From Mixophyes australis (Eukaryota; Chordata; Amphibia; Anura; Limnodynastidae), in the NCBI GenBank assembly GCA_036250195.1, contig JAVHZZ010000003.1, positions 86,383,418 to 86,447,417 on the forward strand: a DNA stretch of 64,000 nucleotides. The letters run 5' to 3'. The notes beneath the pieces are model-generated. The model saw only the letters and a program-made list of their open reading frames with translations. It did not search any database and was not told the DNA's origin. The position numbers were made by a program, and so were the translations under genes. Shown one piece after another: positions 1 through 12,216 of this stretch. Each line of letters starts with the position of its first letter. The stretch's first letter is position 1.

Positions 1-158
1 ACCGCATGGTGAAAGATTTCTACATTGACAACAGTGCACACGCAGGAGAGGAGACAACAACATTATTGCTCACACATCTAAGCAACAACAGTGTCTGTGC
101 AATAAGCCAGAGTGACTCTCTGCTGTAAGTGAGTTGGGGTGGGTGACTGTGCTGAAAG
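1..158. other. Unassigned flank
   Basis: Flanking DNA before the first hAT element. I see no gene or recognisable repeat. Its last 8 bases (gctgaaag, 151-158) are the left target-site duplication of the next element. Confidence 0.5.
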
Positions 159-2569
159 CAGGGCCTGATTAAGGGTTCTGGCCGCCCTAGGCTAATATGG
201 CCGCAGCGCGCCCACCCCCCCTCCTCCGAATATATAGGTGTATAGGAACACTCCTGAATATGAATGTTCAGGTGTATTCTCCAGCATTCAAATTTAGACA
301 GATTGTGCCATTGTCTCTTACCTGTTCTTGCTCTTCTCTCTTGCAACTTTGTTATCCTCTCGCTGGCTTCTGGAAAGTTGGCATCCTGTTTTGAAAATGC
401 AAAAATGTATTAAAATGCAAAATGTTAACAAACCCTGAATGATTAAGCCCTTTAGTTAAAACAAAACACTCCATTATGGCCAGCTAAAAGTACCCCATTG
501 GACAGGCATATATAAGCAATATCTGAATATTTGTTGTCAATCAAATACAAACCTCTACCAGCCCCATCTCACTAATATTTAGTATTCTAGTGATTGCTGA
601 GACCACCCATGTGACCACCACACAATCATGAGATTCTGCCCCCCAAAGCTGCTCTATTTTTTAAATACCCCCTGCAGCCATTTTCCTTAACCACAACCCC
701 CCCCCCACAGCCATTTTCCTTGCAGCTATTTTCCTTACCTCCACTCTGTACCTATCCCCCCCCCGTCACATCAAAACTCCCCCAGTCACATATATCAGCC
801 CCCCTCCTCTGCCCTCCTTCATACATATCAACCTCTCTCCCTCCCTATAGATTTTCATGGCAGCCCCCCTCCCACCCTATAGATTTGTATGACAGTCCCC
901 CTCTCCCTCCCTATACATATGCATGACAGTCCCCCCTCTCCCTCCCTATAGATATGCAGGGAAGTCCCCCCCCTCCCTATAGATATGCAGGGTAGTTCCC
1001 CCCCTCCCTATAGATATGCAGGGTAGTTCCCCCCTCCCTATAGATATGCAGGGTAGTCCCCCCCTTCCTATAGATATGCAGGGCAGTTCCCCCTCCCTAT
1101 AGATATGCAGGGCAGTTCTCCCCCTCCCTATAGATATGCAGGGCAGTTCCCCCCCTTATAGATAAGCAGGGCAGTTCCCCCCCTCACTATAGATATGCAG
1201 GGCAGTTCCCCCCCTTCCCTATAGATATGCAGGGCAGTTCCCCCCTCCCTATAGATATGCAGGGCAGTTCCCCCCCTCCCTATAGATATGCAGGGCAGTT
1301 CCCCCCCTCCATATAGATATGCAGGGCAGTTCCCCCCCTCCCTATAGATATGCAGGGCAGTCCCCCCCCTCCCTATAGATATGCAGGGCAGTTCCCCCCC
1401 TCCCTATAGATATGCAGGGCAGTCCCCCCCCTCCCTATAGATATGCAGGGCAGTTCCCCCCCTCCCTATAGATATGCAGGGCAGTTCCCCCCCTCCCTAT
1501 AGATATGCAGGGCAGTTCCCCCCTCCCTATAGATATGCAGGGCAGTTCCCCCCCTCCCTATAGATATTCAGGGCAGTTCCCCCCCCCTCCCTATAGATAT
1601 GCAGGGCAGTTCCCCCCCTCCCTATAGATATGCAGGGCAGTCCCCCCCTCCCTATAGATATACAGGGCAGTCCCCCCCTCCCTATAGATATACAGGGCAG
1701 TTCCCCCCCTCCCTATAGATATGCAGGGCAGTTCCCCCCCTCCTTATAGATATGCAGGGCAGTACCCCCCTCCCTATAGATATGCAGGGCAGTCCCCTCC
1801 CTCCCTATAGATATGCAGGGCAGTTCCCCCCCTCCCTATAGATATGCAGGGCAGTTCCCCCCCTCCCTATAGATATGCAGGGCAGTTCCCCCCCTCCCTA
1901 TAGATATGCAGGGCAGTTCCCCCCCTCCCTATACATATGCAGGGCAGTTCCCCCCTCCCTATAGATATGCAGGGCAGTTCCCCCCCTCCCTATAGATATT
2001 CAGGGCAGTTCCCCCCCCTCCCTATAGATATGCAGGGCAGTTCCCCCCCTCCCTATAGATATGCAGGGCAGTCCCCCCCTCCCTATAGATATGCAGGGCA
2101 GTTCCCCCCTCCCTATAGATATACAGGGCAGTTCCCCCCCTCCCTATAGATATGCAGGGCAGTTCCCCCCCTCCTTATAGATATGCAGGGCAGTTCCCCC
2201 CCATCCCTATAGATATGCAGGGCAGTTCCCCTCTTCACTTACCTGTAGTTGTGCCAGCGTCGCTCCTCTCCTCAGATCAGCAGATAGGAAGTGAAGACGT
2301 CCTGCTTCCTGTCTGCTGCACAGCAACAGGCAGCCTGGTGATTGGCTGTGTGTTGCTAACCACTGACCACCAATGCTTTTGATCGTCGAGCCCTCCACCC
2401 CCCTGCGGCGACCCCCCCCCCGCGGCGACACCCCCTCCCCCACCCCGAAAAAAAATGAATGGAAAAAAAAAAAAGTGAAAAAAATAAATAAATACCCAGA
2501 GCGCCGCGCCCCCCGGGACCCAGCACCCCAGGCTGCAGCCTGGTCAGCCTAGTGGTTGATCAGGCCCTG
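159..2569. mobile_element. Non-autonomous hAT-type transposon hosting a minisatellite
   Basis: The element opens with CAGGGCCTGATTAA and closes with TTGATCAGGCCCTG, imperfect terminal inverted repeats that begin CAGGG as many hAT elements do. It is flanked by a perfect 8-bp direct repeat, gctgaaag (151-158 and 2570-2577), the hAT target-duplication length. No transposase is seen. Most of the 2.4-kb body is a tandem array (about 893-2236). The right part (2390-2500) is a C-rich then A-rich stretch. Termini and duplication are read directly; the superfamily is inferred from TIR start and duplication length. Confidence 0.88.
893..2236. repeat. ~30-bp minisatellite inside hAT element
   Basis: Roughly 43-45 head-to-tail copies of a 28-32-bp unit built as ccctccctatagatatgc then agggcagttcccc. 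Variants differ mainly in the length of the C run and a few point changes (tatacat, gataagc, atattc). A block near 1520-1720 looks duplicated near 1960-2130, which suggests higher-order duplication. Short open frames here are repeat translations, not genes. Confidence 0.95.
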
Positions 2570-3796
2570 GCTGAAAGCCAAGGTGAGTTCTATACTGTGA
2601 GCTATGATGAGGTCTGTGCTGTGAGACTGTGCAATAGGCTTGGGGAGTCTATGCAGTTTGACAAACCATCTGTAGAAATGGGATTGTACAATTAACCAAG
2701 TGGCGGGGGCCTGTGTAATATGGCGAGGAGTCTGTTCACTAACGATGGGGTTATGTAACAAGATAGAAGGTCTATGAAAATGACTTTGTGCATTTTGGCA
2801 AGAGGTTTTATATTATCAATGGTGATGGGGTTATGCAATATTTTATAACAATTCCAAAGCCAGTCCAAAAACACTTTTGCAATTTTTTTTAATATTGTCA
2901 CTCAACACTATAGTAAATTGTAAAGCTTTTATAGTCTAGAATAGAAGGTACATTATTAACCACTGGTGCAATGAATGGGTGCATAGTTTTGTTTTTAAAC
3001 AAATGCCACTGTATATTGTTGCTAATGATGCTAATGAACAAGAGACATAGATTGTGTTTCCCTTGATCTAATATGGTCAGTCCCTTGTTGAGGAACTCCA
3101 CATTGACTAACACAGACTTCATATTAGACCCTGTTAGTGATAAGGTGCCTGGAACCTGCTGTAAATAAATCATTTTTGGGAGCAGCACGGGGATCAGAGG
3201 CTGTCCGGGACAGACTGACTTCAGCACCAACGGGTTTGGTTTCCATCAATATTATCGGACTCAAAAAGGTTATTGATATTAAAAACAGTGCTGCTATACT
3301 GGAAAACTGTTAACCCTCAGTGCTGCAGGGAAGATTATAAGTTTAATTGATCTTTTTCAACCACAAGGATAGTGTTAAATGAGGACCTTGGAAGAGAGAT
3401 TTTCTTTATCAAAAAACAACCAGGCACAGCTGGAAATTTAGTTCATGGCAGTCATGTATTATACTATACATGGATGATTATGAAGAACAGATCAGGATAA
3501 TTGTTACTTAAAGGCATCTTTTTTATTGACGTAAAAACAAACCATTAAGTAATCGCTTACATAAATACATTATTCTGAGAGACACTTCACAATTACTGGC
3601 CATTATCTACGTAATGTTCTATGTCCCATGGTATAGCACTTAGTCTATTAAAATACTAGAGTAGCATGGTGGTTTTATGTTTCTATAATGATTTTAATTG
3701 ATTTGGTGTTTTTTGTACAATTCAGTTTTGAATGCAATTATGTAGACATAGTTTGTGACACTGATAACTATAATTTTATTGTTCCCAGCTGAACAT
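2570..3796. other. Unassigned sequence
   Basis: No recognisable gene or repeat. The open frames on the minus strand (up to 110 codons, 2898-3230) lack any motif I recognise. The last 8 bases are the left target duplication of the next element. Confidence 0.4.
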
Positions 3797-4023
3797 CAGG
3801 GCCATCTTTTCCATTGGGCACAATGGGCAGGTGCCCGGGGGCCTCACGGGCAAGGGGGCCCCATAGGCAGGGCTCTTAATTAGAATAAATAATCCTGCAA
3901 AAGATAAAAACCTGCAAAAAAACCTACAAGGGTCACTGAGCAAGTACATCTATCTATCTCTATCTTTATATATCTATATCTATATCTGTATCTGTATACA
4001 TCTATATCTATCTATATATCTAG

Positions 4024-4072
<49 letters not shown>

Positions 4073-4128
4073 GGGGCCCCGGTGCACTGCTTTGCCCGGG
4101 GGCCCATAATATTGTTAAGATGGCCCTG
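3797..4128. mobile_element. hAT-type MITE with internal TA/TATC microsatellite
   Basis: A 332-bp element with inverted ends CAGGGCCATCTT and AAGATGGCCCTG. It is flanked by an 8-bp duplication with one mismatch (ctgaacat 3789-3796, ctgaacgt 4129-4136). Subterminal GC-rich blocks (gtgcccgggggcc near 3832 and gcccgggggccc near 4094) are also mutually inverted. The centre is a TATC/TA microsatellite (about 3950-4069). No coding capacity. Confidence 0.85.
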
Positions 4129-4880
4129 CTGAACGTACCCATTCTCATCAGCACTATTTGGTAACCCAAAGCCTTGACCTATACTCCAAGTAATTTGCAA
4201 AACTAGCATATATAAGTCAAAATTAAGAAATTAAAATGAGAAAACCTTTGAGCACCACTTAATGCCCAATGCCCCAAGGTCATGTTTTGAACTGATTAAT
4301 AAAGTTATATGATAACTTACACATACAATTAGAATAAATTAATTTTTTTCAACAATGATGCAAAGAATGGTCCTCTGATCTGAACAGGTAATATGTTTAG
4401 CATTCAGTGAGTCCTTAAAATTTGTAGAGAATTCTATTTCCATATCTAAAAAAAGATTGTACTGTTTCATTTAGATATTATAGACCATGCTTGTTCTACA
4501 TATTTATCTATTGCATTTTGATGTTAATGTTTATAATTAATTAATTACAAAATACCTTTTAAATAAGAAATAAAAATAGGAATGAAATAAGAATGCATTA
4601 AAGTTGGCCAACTCTTATATAAGATGCAATTTGTTTTTCAATGCCAAGACAGCAAAGTTGACTCCATGTAGGGATATGTAGGAATATGATGATAATTAAA
4701 TTAGACCAGACTCTACAGCATGTTATTTATTTGCACAAATTGCATGCAGTTTTAGATTTTTTTTGCACTATAGCGACTATTCATTTAGTTATGTAATCAG
4801 TACCATATTTTTATTTTTATGTATGAGAAGACATTGCCATAAATTATAATGTAGCTGGACAACCCCATTCATGAGATATT

Positions 4881-4928
<48 letters not shown>

Positions 4929-4932
4929 TGTA
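4129..4932. other. AT-rich unassigned sequence
   Basis: AT-rich DNA with no recognisable gene. It ends in a TA dinucleotide tract at about 4883-4922. Confidence 0.4.
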
Positions 4933-5807
4933 CAGTGGTCACGGTTGGCTGGTATATGGTTGCAAGTCATACAGCCACTCTCCCTACTGAATTCATTTTA
5001 AAACTATCAGAGTACATTTTTCATAGTACCACTTCTAAATTTACATACCGCCACTTCTAAATGTCCACATTGATCATTATGCTCTATTGTTGCTTGAATG
5101 AGTTTTTTGCATTAAATGTTAAACCAGAGATAGACAATCTCTGGTAAAGCAGTTGCTCCTAAATATCCCCTAAGATCAATAATTATGATTATTATAATTT
5201 TTATTATTATTATTAGTAGTAGTACCGCAACTTTGTAATAATAAATCACCTAAGTGTAGTGTTCTGCAGCACAATATATGAGGAGAGAAGAGGCATAGCT
5301 GGTGAGGATTCTTTCTCCTTTACCTTATTGCTGAGGGGGTTAGAAGAAGTGAGGCAATAGTTAAGGGATAATTGCTGATGCAAACACAAAGTTAACTTCA
5401 ACAATGATTCAGAATGAATGATTGGGCTTTGGTTATATGTGGTGTTGAGGGCAAAAGCTTACATCATTTGGGTAGGTGATCAAACAGTTGTGGTGTGAGC
5501 AAGGAAGGAACAGGTGAACGCTTATCTTAAAATATGAGTCTCGAAGACTTGGAAGGAGACAACATCTGATATTTTAAGATGGCATATTCCATATGAGGTG
5601 CTGCTTGAGAACAGATGTGAAGGAATGAGGAAGATGATGTTACCAGAGTAGAATACAGTCTAATGTCATTTGATGATCAAAGGCAAAAATCACATAGAAA
5701 TAAGCAAGGAGTTAGAAAGTGAGACATTGATTGTCTCCTAGAACTATCAAATTCCGTCCACTTACATTTCGAATTCCACCACTTCTAGAGTTCAACTCTG
5801 ACCACTG
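4933..5807. mobile_element. Possible hAT-type element (CAGTGGTCA ends)
   Basis: The left end reads CAGTGGTCACGGTTGG and the right end, reverse-complemented, reads CAGTGGTCAGAGTTGA, so an imperfect inverted pair bounds 875 bp. Both subterminal regions carry a similar 'ccacttcta' motif (near 5024, 5051 and 5780). I do not see a convincing 8-bp duplication; the left flank is a TA microsatellite that may have erased it. Superfamily is a guess. Confidence 0.42.
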
Positions 5808-7471
5808 ATCATGGCACAAAATGATTTAACAAATTACACTGTATTTTCAGATGTGTTATGTTGATAAAATAATGTCCTTATGAATCCCATAATGCATCTC
5901 TTTCCTATGACTTGGTCAATTATTTTATGTTGTTTATTATCACAGGCGGAAATGTTTAATATTAAATAAACATGTTCTTCATCATATCACTGTGAAAAAT
6001 ATTTTCAAGGACTCACTTCATGAAAGCTCTGTGTACTCTGCATCCAAAAAGAAGTCTTGTAGCACCACTTCAGCAATGTGTTTCACTGTGCAACTTTGTG
6101 GTTTACAGATACTATCTTTTCTTTGAGTTGAAAACTGCCAATATATATGTATTTATGTATATGTGGATTATGTTCTACCTCCTAGTTTCTGACACGTCTG
6201 CAAGCATGCATTTAAAAAAAAAAAAAAAAAAAAAGACATACCACACTGTAATTTGTCATACACCCCCTCATCATTAATATAGAGGCTCAGTTGATTTTGG
6301 AATGATTCCATCAAGAAACTATGGCAAAGTGGCTAACGTTGGATTTTACAAAAATCAGTTTGCTCTTGTTTCATGAAACACTAACCTGTAAAATAGTTTA
6401 TGTAACTAATAATATTATAAGTAAGTATAATGTTGACATTACTCGGATAATGTTGATTTTAATCAAAAGCCAAATAGCGCTGAATTATGTTGTCATTATC
6501 TAAGTAACTAGGATATTCATGGCAATCATTTTTAATCTAATGTGCTGATCTGTTTTATCAATGAAACAGTTTTGATGGTAACATTAATTTTGAAATAGCT
6601 AGAAAATAGGTTCCATTCCCTGGACCAGTATACTCAATGTTCGCAATGAACTGTCAGTTCCACAATCAGTTACACTTATCCAGGTGCATTTAAAATCTGG
6701 AATAAGTAACAATATTAATACTAAATACCAGTTAAGTTAGCCAATGTGCTATTAACAGATGTTCCGTGTTTACCAATGTCAAAAGGCAACCGTGGAACAT
6801 TGTGCGAAGACAAATGCATTTAAATATGTGGCACATTTTCTATTTCATTTGAAACTAGATATAATCCCACTTTGCAGCCAAATTATTTCATGCACATTGA
6901 AGTTAATTTAAAGTTTATGTAGGTATTAGTGGCATCTTTGTTCGATAGTTCATAGCAACCAGTAGTTTAACAGGTCACACTGTAAATTATTCAATATTTT
7001 ATGTGACTACATAACAATACTACAGTACAGCTACTGGATAATTAAAGTGATACAAATAATCTATGATCACAACTTTACAACATGTTTATTAACTATACAG
7101 CATAACTAATTATTATTTTATTCTTCTTGGTTTTATGTAATATTAATGCTTAGTATTTTTGTCCATAAATACTACGACTTGCTTTCCATTACATGTGATT
7201 TGAAGAAGTCACAGACTGAGATTAACAGATCTGAGCAGGAAGCTGGAACACAGTCCTCTGTACAGTACACAATTGTCTAAACTACATAGCTGTCACCACT
7301 GCACAAACAACATCATTATCAGCTAATCTAAGAGTAAGCAGCAAAACAGATGACTGCTTCAGATAATAAAAATCAGAGACCTTGTAATAAAAACTGGATT
7401 AGATATAAGAAATTCAATTTGTTTCTCGATATGTAATTCTAGTCAGCAGCAGTCTAAGAAACTGGCAGCAT

Positions 7472-7509
<38 letters not shown>

Positions 7510-7535
7510 TATATATATATATATACATATAAATG

Positions 7536-7600
<65 letters not shown>

Positions 7601-8572
7601 TTATATATATATGTACAAACCTATTTCACTTAAATTTAAGAACTTAAACTTGAAATATATTCTTAAAAATTAACATATCATGTCAAAAGGTCTTAAACTA
7701 TATAAATAGTGCCGTAATAAGGCAATGCATGATGTGCACAAAGAATGCAGAAAAAATGCATAAACATTGATGGCATTAAAACAAGATAAAGTTATGATGT
7801 TAGGTTAAGCTGCCTGAAACAACTCCAGTGAAACTGTAGAGAGAATAGAGAAAGACAGGCTAGAAAAATAACTTTCCGCATAATTTATCTGAATGTTTTC
7901 CTCTAACTGAAGGAAAACTATTGAAGGAAACAATTACTTACTATAGGTTTATGTTACAAATAGACAGCATATTATAAATTTCAGTTAATGTTTGACATGC
8001 TCACTTTTTCTTAGTCCCAAAAAAATAAAAGAAACGGAAGAATCACTTGCAGAGATTGATAGGAGTCAGATGTGTTTCATACCTCAAAAAATAGAATCCA
8101 GCACTAACGTATCAGTTTACAGCGTGAACTGAGCTCAGGTGACGGAGCAGATAGAGAAGCATCTGTGCTTTTCGAGGAAGCAGAGTTAATTTTTGATCCT
8201 ACACTCACAGCTGTATATCAGTGTATTTCAGCTCTGTGTCTTATCCTTCACATCAATTGCAAGACACGCCTCTGCTGATCTCATCTTACAGTGTCTAGGA
8301 AAACATGGGATAGACATACAGTTAAAGTAAGAGAAAGAAGAAATTATGTCTACAAAGGACACACACGATTCCTCTCAGTTGATGCTTGGAAATTAATTTT
8401 AATATTCTATTTTATTATTACTATTATTATTTTATATTTTACCTACTCTTGTTTAGAAGATTCAACGTCCATATCCTCAATTATATAAGTAACAATCCAA
8501 TAAATAACATTGACTTATTTTCAGTCTCCATTATTAAATATCCTCAATGTGCAAAAATCCGCATCAATGGAT
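5808..8572. other. AT-rich unassigned sequence with poly(A) and TA tracts
   Basis: About 2.8 kb of AT-rich DNA without a recognisable gene. It contains a 22-base A run (6213-6234) and an interrupted TA tract of about 145 bp (7473-7617). No mobile-element ends were recognised. Confidence 0.4.
7473..7617. repeat. Interrupted (TA)n microsatellite
   Basis: Nearly pure alternating TA over about 145 bp, broken by agatata, acatataaatgta and similar interruptions. Confidence 0.95.
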
Positions 8573-9206
8573 GTGTTAATTAGAGATAGTCACTGACCCC
8601 CGTGTTTTGGTTTTGGATTCAGTTTTGGATCTGGATTACCATCTTGTTTTGGTTTTGGTTTTGCAAAACCGCCCTTGCGTGTTTTGGTTTTGGTTTTGTT
8701 TGGTTTTGTTTTGCTGTTTTTGAAAAAAATAAAAAAATTTTGGTCTAAAATAACCTAATTTAGTGCTCCACCAGTTTCTTAGATAAGTGAGGTAATTCTA
8801 AAACTAATAAATTATGAAAAAAGCAGTTTAATCCCTGGTAGCCCATCCTTAATGCAAACACTTGTCTGCGAATTATACAGTCAAACCTGGTTGTCTACGT
8901 CCTCCATCTTTGATTATTGGCAATGTAGCCATCGTCTTTGGGTGTATATTACACCCTACACTTGTAGTTGAATATTAAAAAAGCAGCCTGCACAGACTGT
9001 GGAGCTAGAAAGTAAAATTAAATGGACCACGGTACTTTGGTGGCTATCTATGCCCCCCCCACCCTCCACTTGTAGTTGAATATAAAAAAAGCAGCCTGCA
9101 TAGACTGTAGAACTAGAAATTTGAATATACAAAGAAATGGACAAAGGCAGTTTGGTATCTGTCTGCATCAGATCCCCTCTCCACTAGGAGTAAAATAGAA
9201 AACTAT

Positions 9207-9993
9207 TCAGCCGTTATATAATCTAGAATATAAATAGAAATTGAGAAAGGCAATTTGGTATCTGTCTGCATCATAATCATCAACATCCTCATTAGCGCCC
9301 TCGTCACCTCCATAAATCTCATCCTCTTCTATTTCCAAAGTGGCATCCTCAATTTGTGTATCACCGGCTACACTCGGGCTGTTCAGGTACACATCAGCAG
9401 AACTGCTGAAAGGGCCCTTGTTTATGGGTACACTAACAGAATGCTCACGATTAGACATCCCACTGTTGGATGGACTCTCCACAGGGATTGTTGTCATTTG
9501 GGAATCAGAGCAAACATTCTCCTCTAATGCCTTACTGTTATCTTGCAGCTCGGCTTTGATGCGTAACAGTAGTTGTGCAGCAATTGCAGGCTGGGTAACT
9601 TTTTGGGATCTGCCACTAATAGCCAAAGGTGAAGGCCTCATTCTCTCTTTGCCACTGCGTGTGTAGAATGGCATGTTTGCAATTTTTTTTTTTATCGGCA
9701 CTTAACTGTTGCTCAGTAACACTTCGTTTTCGCTTCAACACAGTAATTTTTTTTTTTTTTTTGGTTTTTTGCACTGATTTGGAAACACTCTGTTGTTTGA
9801 CATCGCCTTGGCCAGATGACGTACTGGGAACACTAACATTAGGACTGGTGACAGAACCTGGTTGCTCATTCTGATCATATGTGGACTGCTTTGAGCGCAA
9901 AGCACTTGTAGTGGTAAAAATTATTTGGTAGATACTGCTGACAGATATGACTTTTGACAGCCAGAAATATTTATGCACAATTATGGGGGACAC
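9207..9993 (-). pseudogene. Remnant of element-encoded protein (transposase N-terminal part?)
   Basis: Two overlapping minus-strand frames (9616-9993, then 9207-9701) appear to be one reading path broken at a homopolymer of T near 9682-9692. The first part is rich in Ser, Thr and Lys, with a Lys-rich patch (KTKKKKK) and KRKRSV. The second part has a short Gln/Ala-rich stretch (SQKVTQPAIAAQLLLRIKAEL) and an acidic end (EIEEDEIYGGDEGANEDVDDYDAD). No DDE catalytic motifs, zinc finger or dimerisation domain are visible. I infer it is the leading part of a hAT transposase gene because it lies wholly between the element's terminal repeats. It could instead be an accessory frame. Function not assignable from sequence alone. 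Confidence 0.4.
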
Positions 9994-10110
9994 CCCAAAA
10001 GCACTGAGGAGTGCTAAAAATTATTTGGTAGATACTGCTGACAGATATGACTTTTGACAGCCAGAAATATTTATGCACAATTATGGCGGACACCCCAAAA
10101 GCACTGGGGA
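9911..10110. repeat. 100-bp tandem duplication inside hAT element
   Basis: Positions 9911-10010 and 10011-10110 are near-identical direct copies with period 100; they share ttatttggtagatactgc and ttatgcacaattatgg and differ at only a few bases. The low divergence suggests a recent event relative to the element. Confidence 0.93.
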
Positions 10111-10479
10111 GTGCCAAATATTAAAACAAAATTATCAACCTCTATCCTCCTCTCTTCTCTAGCGATTTTTGTTAGAGCAATTGCAATAAGAATATTGTAT
10201 TCTTTGTCCCTGCTCTAATCAGCCTGTGACTACACCCTGCTCTCTCCCTCTGTCAAATGGCGATGGATTGCTGTGGAGTCGTGTATTTATAATCTTCAAG
10301 TATCGCGAGAACCGAGCCCCGAGATCCGACGACGTCTCAATGACGTTCGGCCTCGATTTCGATTCGGAGCAGGCGGGAGAGTACCAAGCTCCTCAGCTCG
10401 GTACTCGGATAGCCAAAGTTCAGGTGGGTTCGGTTCTCGGGGAACCGGACCCGCCCATCTCTAGTGTTAATGACTGTGG

Positions 10480-10646
10480 GCCTGATTCATCAAGGATTCC
10501 AAAACTAACGTAATGGCATTTATTTTTTCAAGGGCACAGAAATCGGTATACACACTTCCAATTAACCATTCATTTGCATTACCACATCAAACTGCACTAT
10601 TCCACGATATCGTAATTCCCTCTATAACATACTCTAAACACAGTAG
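10480..10646 (+). mobile_element. Fragment of GGGCCTGATTCA-type MITE
   Basis: It begins with gggcctgattcatcaaggat at about 10480, the same end sequence as the palindromic MITE at 28562. The opposite arm is absent, and a Tc1-type element begins at 10647. Either the MITE was interrupted or only one end remains. Only the terminal motif supports this. Confidence 0.5.
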
Positions 10647-11340
10647 TATACACCGATCAGCCACAACATTAAAACCAGCTCTCTAATATTGGGTAGTTTC
10701 CCTTGTGCAGCCAAAACAGCTCTGCCTCATCAAGGCGGGTGTCCTGTCGTATCTGGCACCAAGATGTTAGCAGCAGATCCTTAAAGTCCTGTAGGATGCA
10801 AGGTGGGGCCCTCATGGCTCGGACTTGCTTTTCCAGCACATCCCACAGATGCTTGATTGGATTCAGAACTGGGGAATTTGAATTCTATGTCATGTTTCTC
10901 AAACCATTCCGGAACAATTTTTGCAGTGTGGCAGGGCATATTATACTGCTAAAAGAGGCCTGTGCCATCAGAAAATCCGTTGCCATGAAGGGGTATACTA
11001 GGTCTGCAACAATGTTTAGGTAGCTAGTACGTTCAAAGTAACATCCACATGAATGCCAGGACCCAAGGTTTCCCAGCAGAACATTGCCCAGAGCATCACA
11101 CTGCCTCCACTGGCTTGCTTTCTTACCATAGTACATCCTGGTACCATCTCTTCCCCAGGTAAATTACGCACACACACGCAGCCGTCTACATGATATAAAA
11201 GAAAATGTGATTGATCAGACCCGGCCAGGCCTCCTTTTTCCATTGCTTTATGGTCCAGTTCCGGTGCTCACATGCCTATTGTAGGCGTTTTTGGCGGTGG
11301 ACAGGGGTCAGTATTAGCACTCTGTAGGAGCCAGAAACAC
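10647..11340 (-). mobile_element. Tc1/mariner-type transposon, truncated
   Basis: The left end, tatacaccgatcagccacaa at 10647, is a Tc1-family terminus that I recognise from fish and frog genomes. The body encodes the C-terminal half of a Tc1-type transposase on the minus strand. Similarity fades near 11340, so the N-terminal part of the gene and the second terminal repeat are missing. TA at 10647-10648 would be the usual target dinucleotide. Confidence 0.85.
10690..11330 (-). pseudogene. Tc1-type transposase, C-terminal fragment
   Basis: Minus-strand frames carry Tc1 DDE transposase landmarks. GGSVMLWAMFCWETLG lies near 11040-11090, followed by the SYLNIVADLVYPFMAT block near 10985-11025. 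NPIKHLWDVLEKQVRA lies near 10820-10865, corresponding to the family's NPIEHLWDVL region with E changed to K at the catalytic glutamate position. The frame shifts between 11016-11243 and 10885-11136 and again before the C-terminus. The DNA-binding N-terminal domain is absent. In the intact family the enzyme cuts and pastes the element at TA sites. This copy cannot encode an active enzyme because of truncation, frameshifts and the E-to-K change. Family assignment is secure. Confidence 0.85.
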
Positions 11341-11940
11341 TGCAAACAGAGACAGTAGCGCGGACCGAAGGGATAAGAAGAGATGCATGGATCAGAATTG
11401 GGATAGGATACAGCCACTACATTCCTTATTTTTGTGCTGAACTTTGAAAGCTGCATGCGACTCCATTCAGTATCGCTATAAATTTTATAAACTTTTATAA
11501 ATCAATAAGGTATCTAGTATATAAGTTTTCCTATCATGTGTGACATTTATCAGTCAGTGTTAGATTCCAATGCTTGCTCAGGCTTGTACTTGTAAGCAGA
11601 GGATGAAATATAAATAGCTCTATATGTTGTCCCCATATCTTTATGATGTGTACATGCATTGGGAAACAAGGGAAGTGAAAGAAAAACGAAAAGTCTCCTC
11701 AGACCACTGGGTACATCAAGGAAAGGAAGGAACAACAACAATACTGTAAGACACTTCACTTCGATGTAGATATATGCTGGCATTGTGTAGTATTGGTATA
11801 TGAAGCATGTGCATATAGTATTCTAATTGAATTGCAGATTGTATGTACTCTATCACTGACATAAGATCCCGTTTCACTACATGCAAAAAAAAAGTACCTA
11901 TCAACATTATCAAAGCAATATTTGGTGTGCATATAGTAAG
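11341..11940. other. Unassigned sequence
   Basis: No recognisable gene or repeat. The final 8 bases, gtatagaa (11941-11948), are the left target duplication of the following MITE. Confidence 0.4.
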
Positions 11941-11948
11941 GTATAGAA

Positions 11949-12216
11949 CATACTTGCCAACATTTTATAGTTGGCTTCCGGGAGCTGCCGGGTGAATGTG
12001 GGCCCCGTGACGTAATGATGCAAAACGCATCATTTTACAGCGGGGTGCGGGATCAGACACTGCGATTCCGGGTGAATTGCGGCGTTTGAACTGAATTCTG
12101 CCCACTTCACTAGGAAGTGGGCAGATCAGGGAGATTGCCACACTCTCCTGGGAGTCCGGGAGACTCCTGCGAAATGCGGGAGTCTCCCGGACATTCCTGG
12201 AGAGTTGGCAAGTATG
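11949..12216. mobile_element. hAT-type MITE (CATACTTGCCAAC ends)
   Basis: A 268-bp element bounded by perfect 13-bp inverted repeats, CATACTTGCCAAC and GTTGGCAAGTATG. It is flanked by a perfect 8-bp duplication gtatagaa (11941-11948 and 12217-12224). The GC-rich interior is self-complementary, with repeated 'ctcccgg/ccgggag' blocks, for example 12131-12195. No coding capacity. The ends resemble a repeat that I associate with frog genomes (recollection, not checked). Confidence 0.93.

Larger units (their letters stand above)
8581..10463 (-). mobile_element. hAT-type element (TAGAGATG ends), internally deleted derivative
   Basis: The left end is TAGAGATAG. The right end, read inward, is TAGAGATGGGCGGGTCCGG. 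An exact 8-bp duplication gtgttaat lies at 8573-8580 and 10464-10471. The left interior has an unusual gttttggttttg repeat (8600-8720). Overlapping minus-strand frames (9207-9993) suggest the 5' part of a transposase-like gene survives while the catalytic domain is gone. There are two internal tandem duplications, one of ~109 bp (about 8960-9125) and one of 100 bp (9911-10110). Boundaries are directly read; hAT assignment follows from duplication length and TIR type. Confidence 0.85.

Noticed and set aside
4024..4209. Short frame in the TA tract
   Set aside because: Translation of a dinucleotide repeat inside a hAT MITE.
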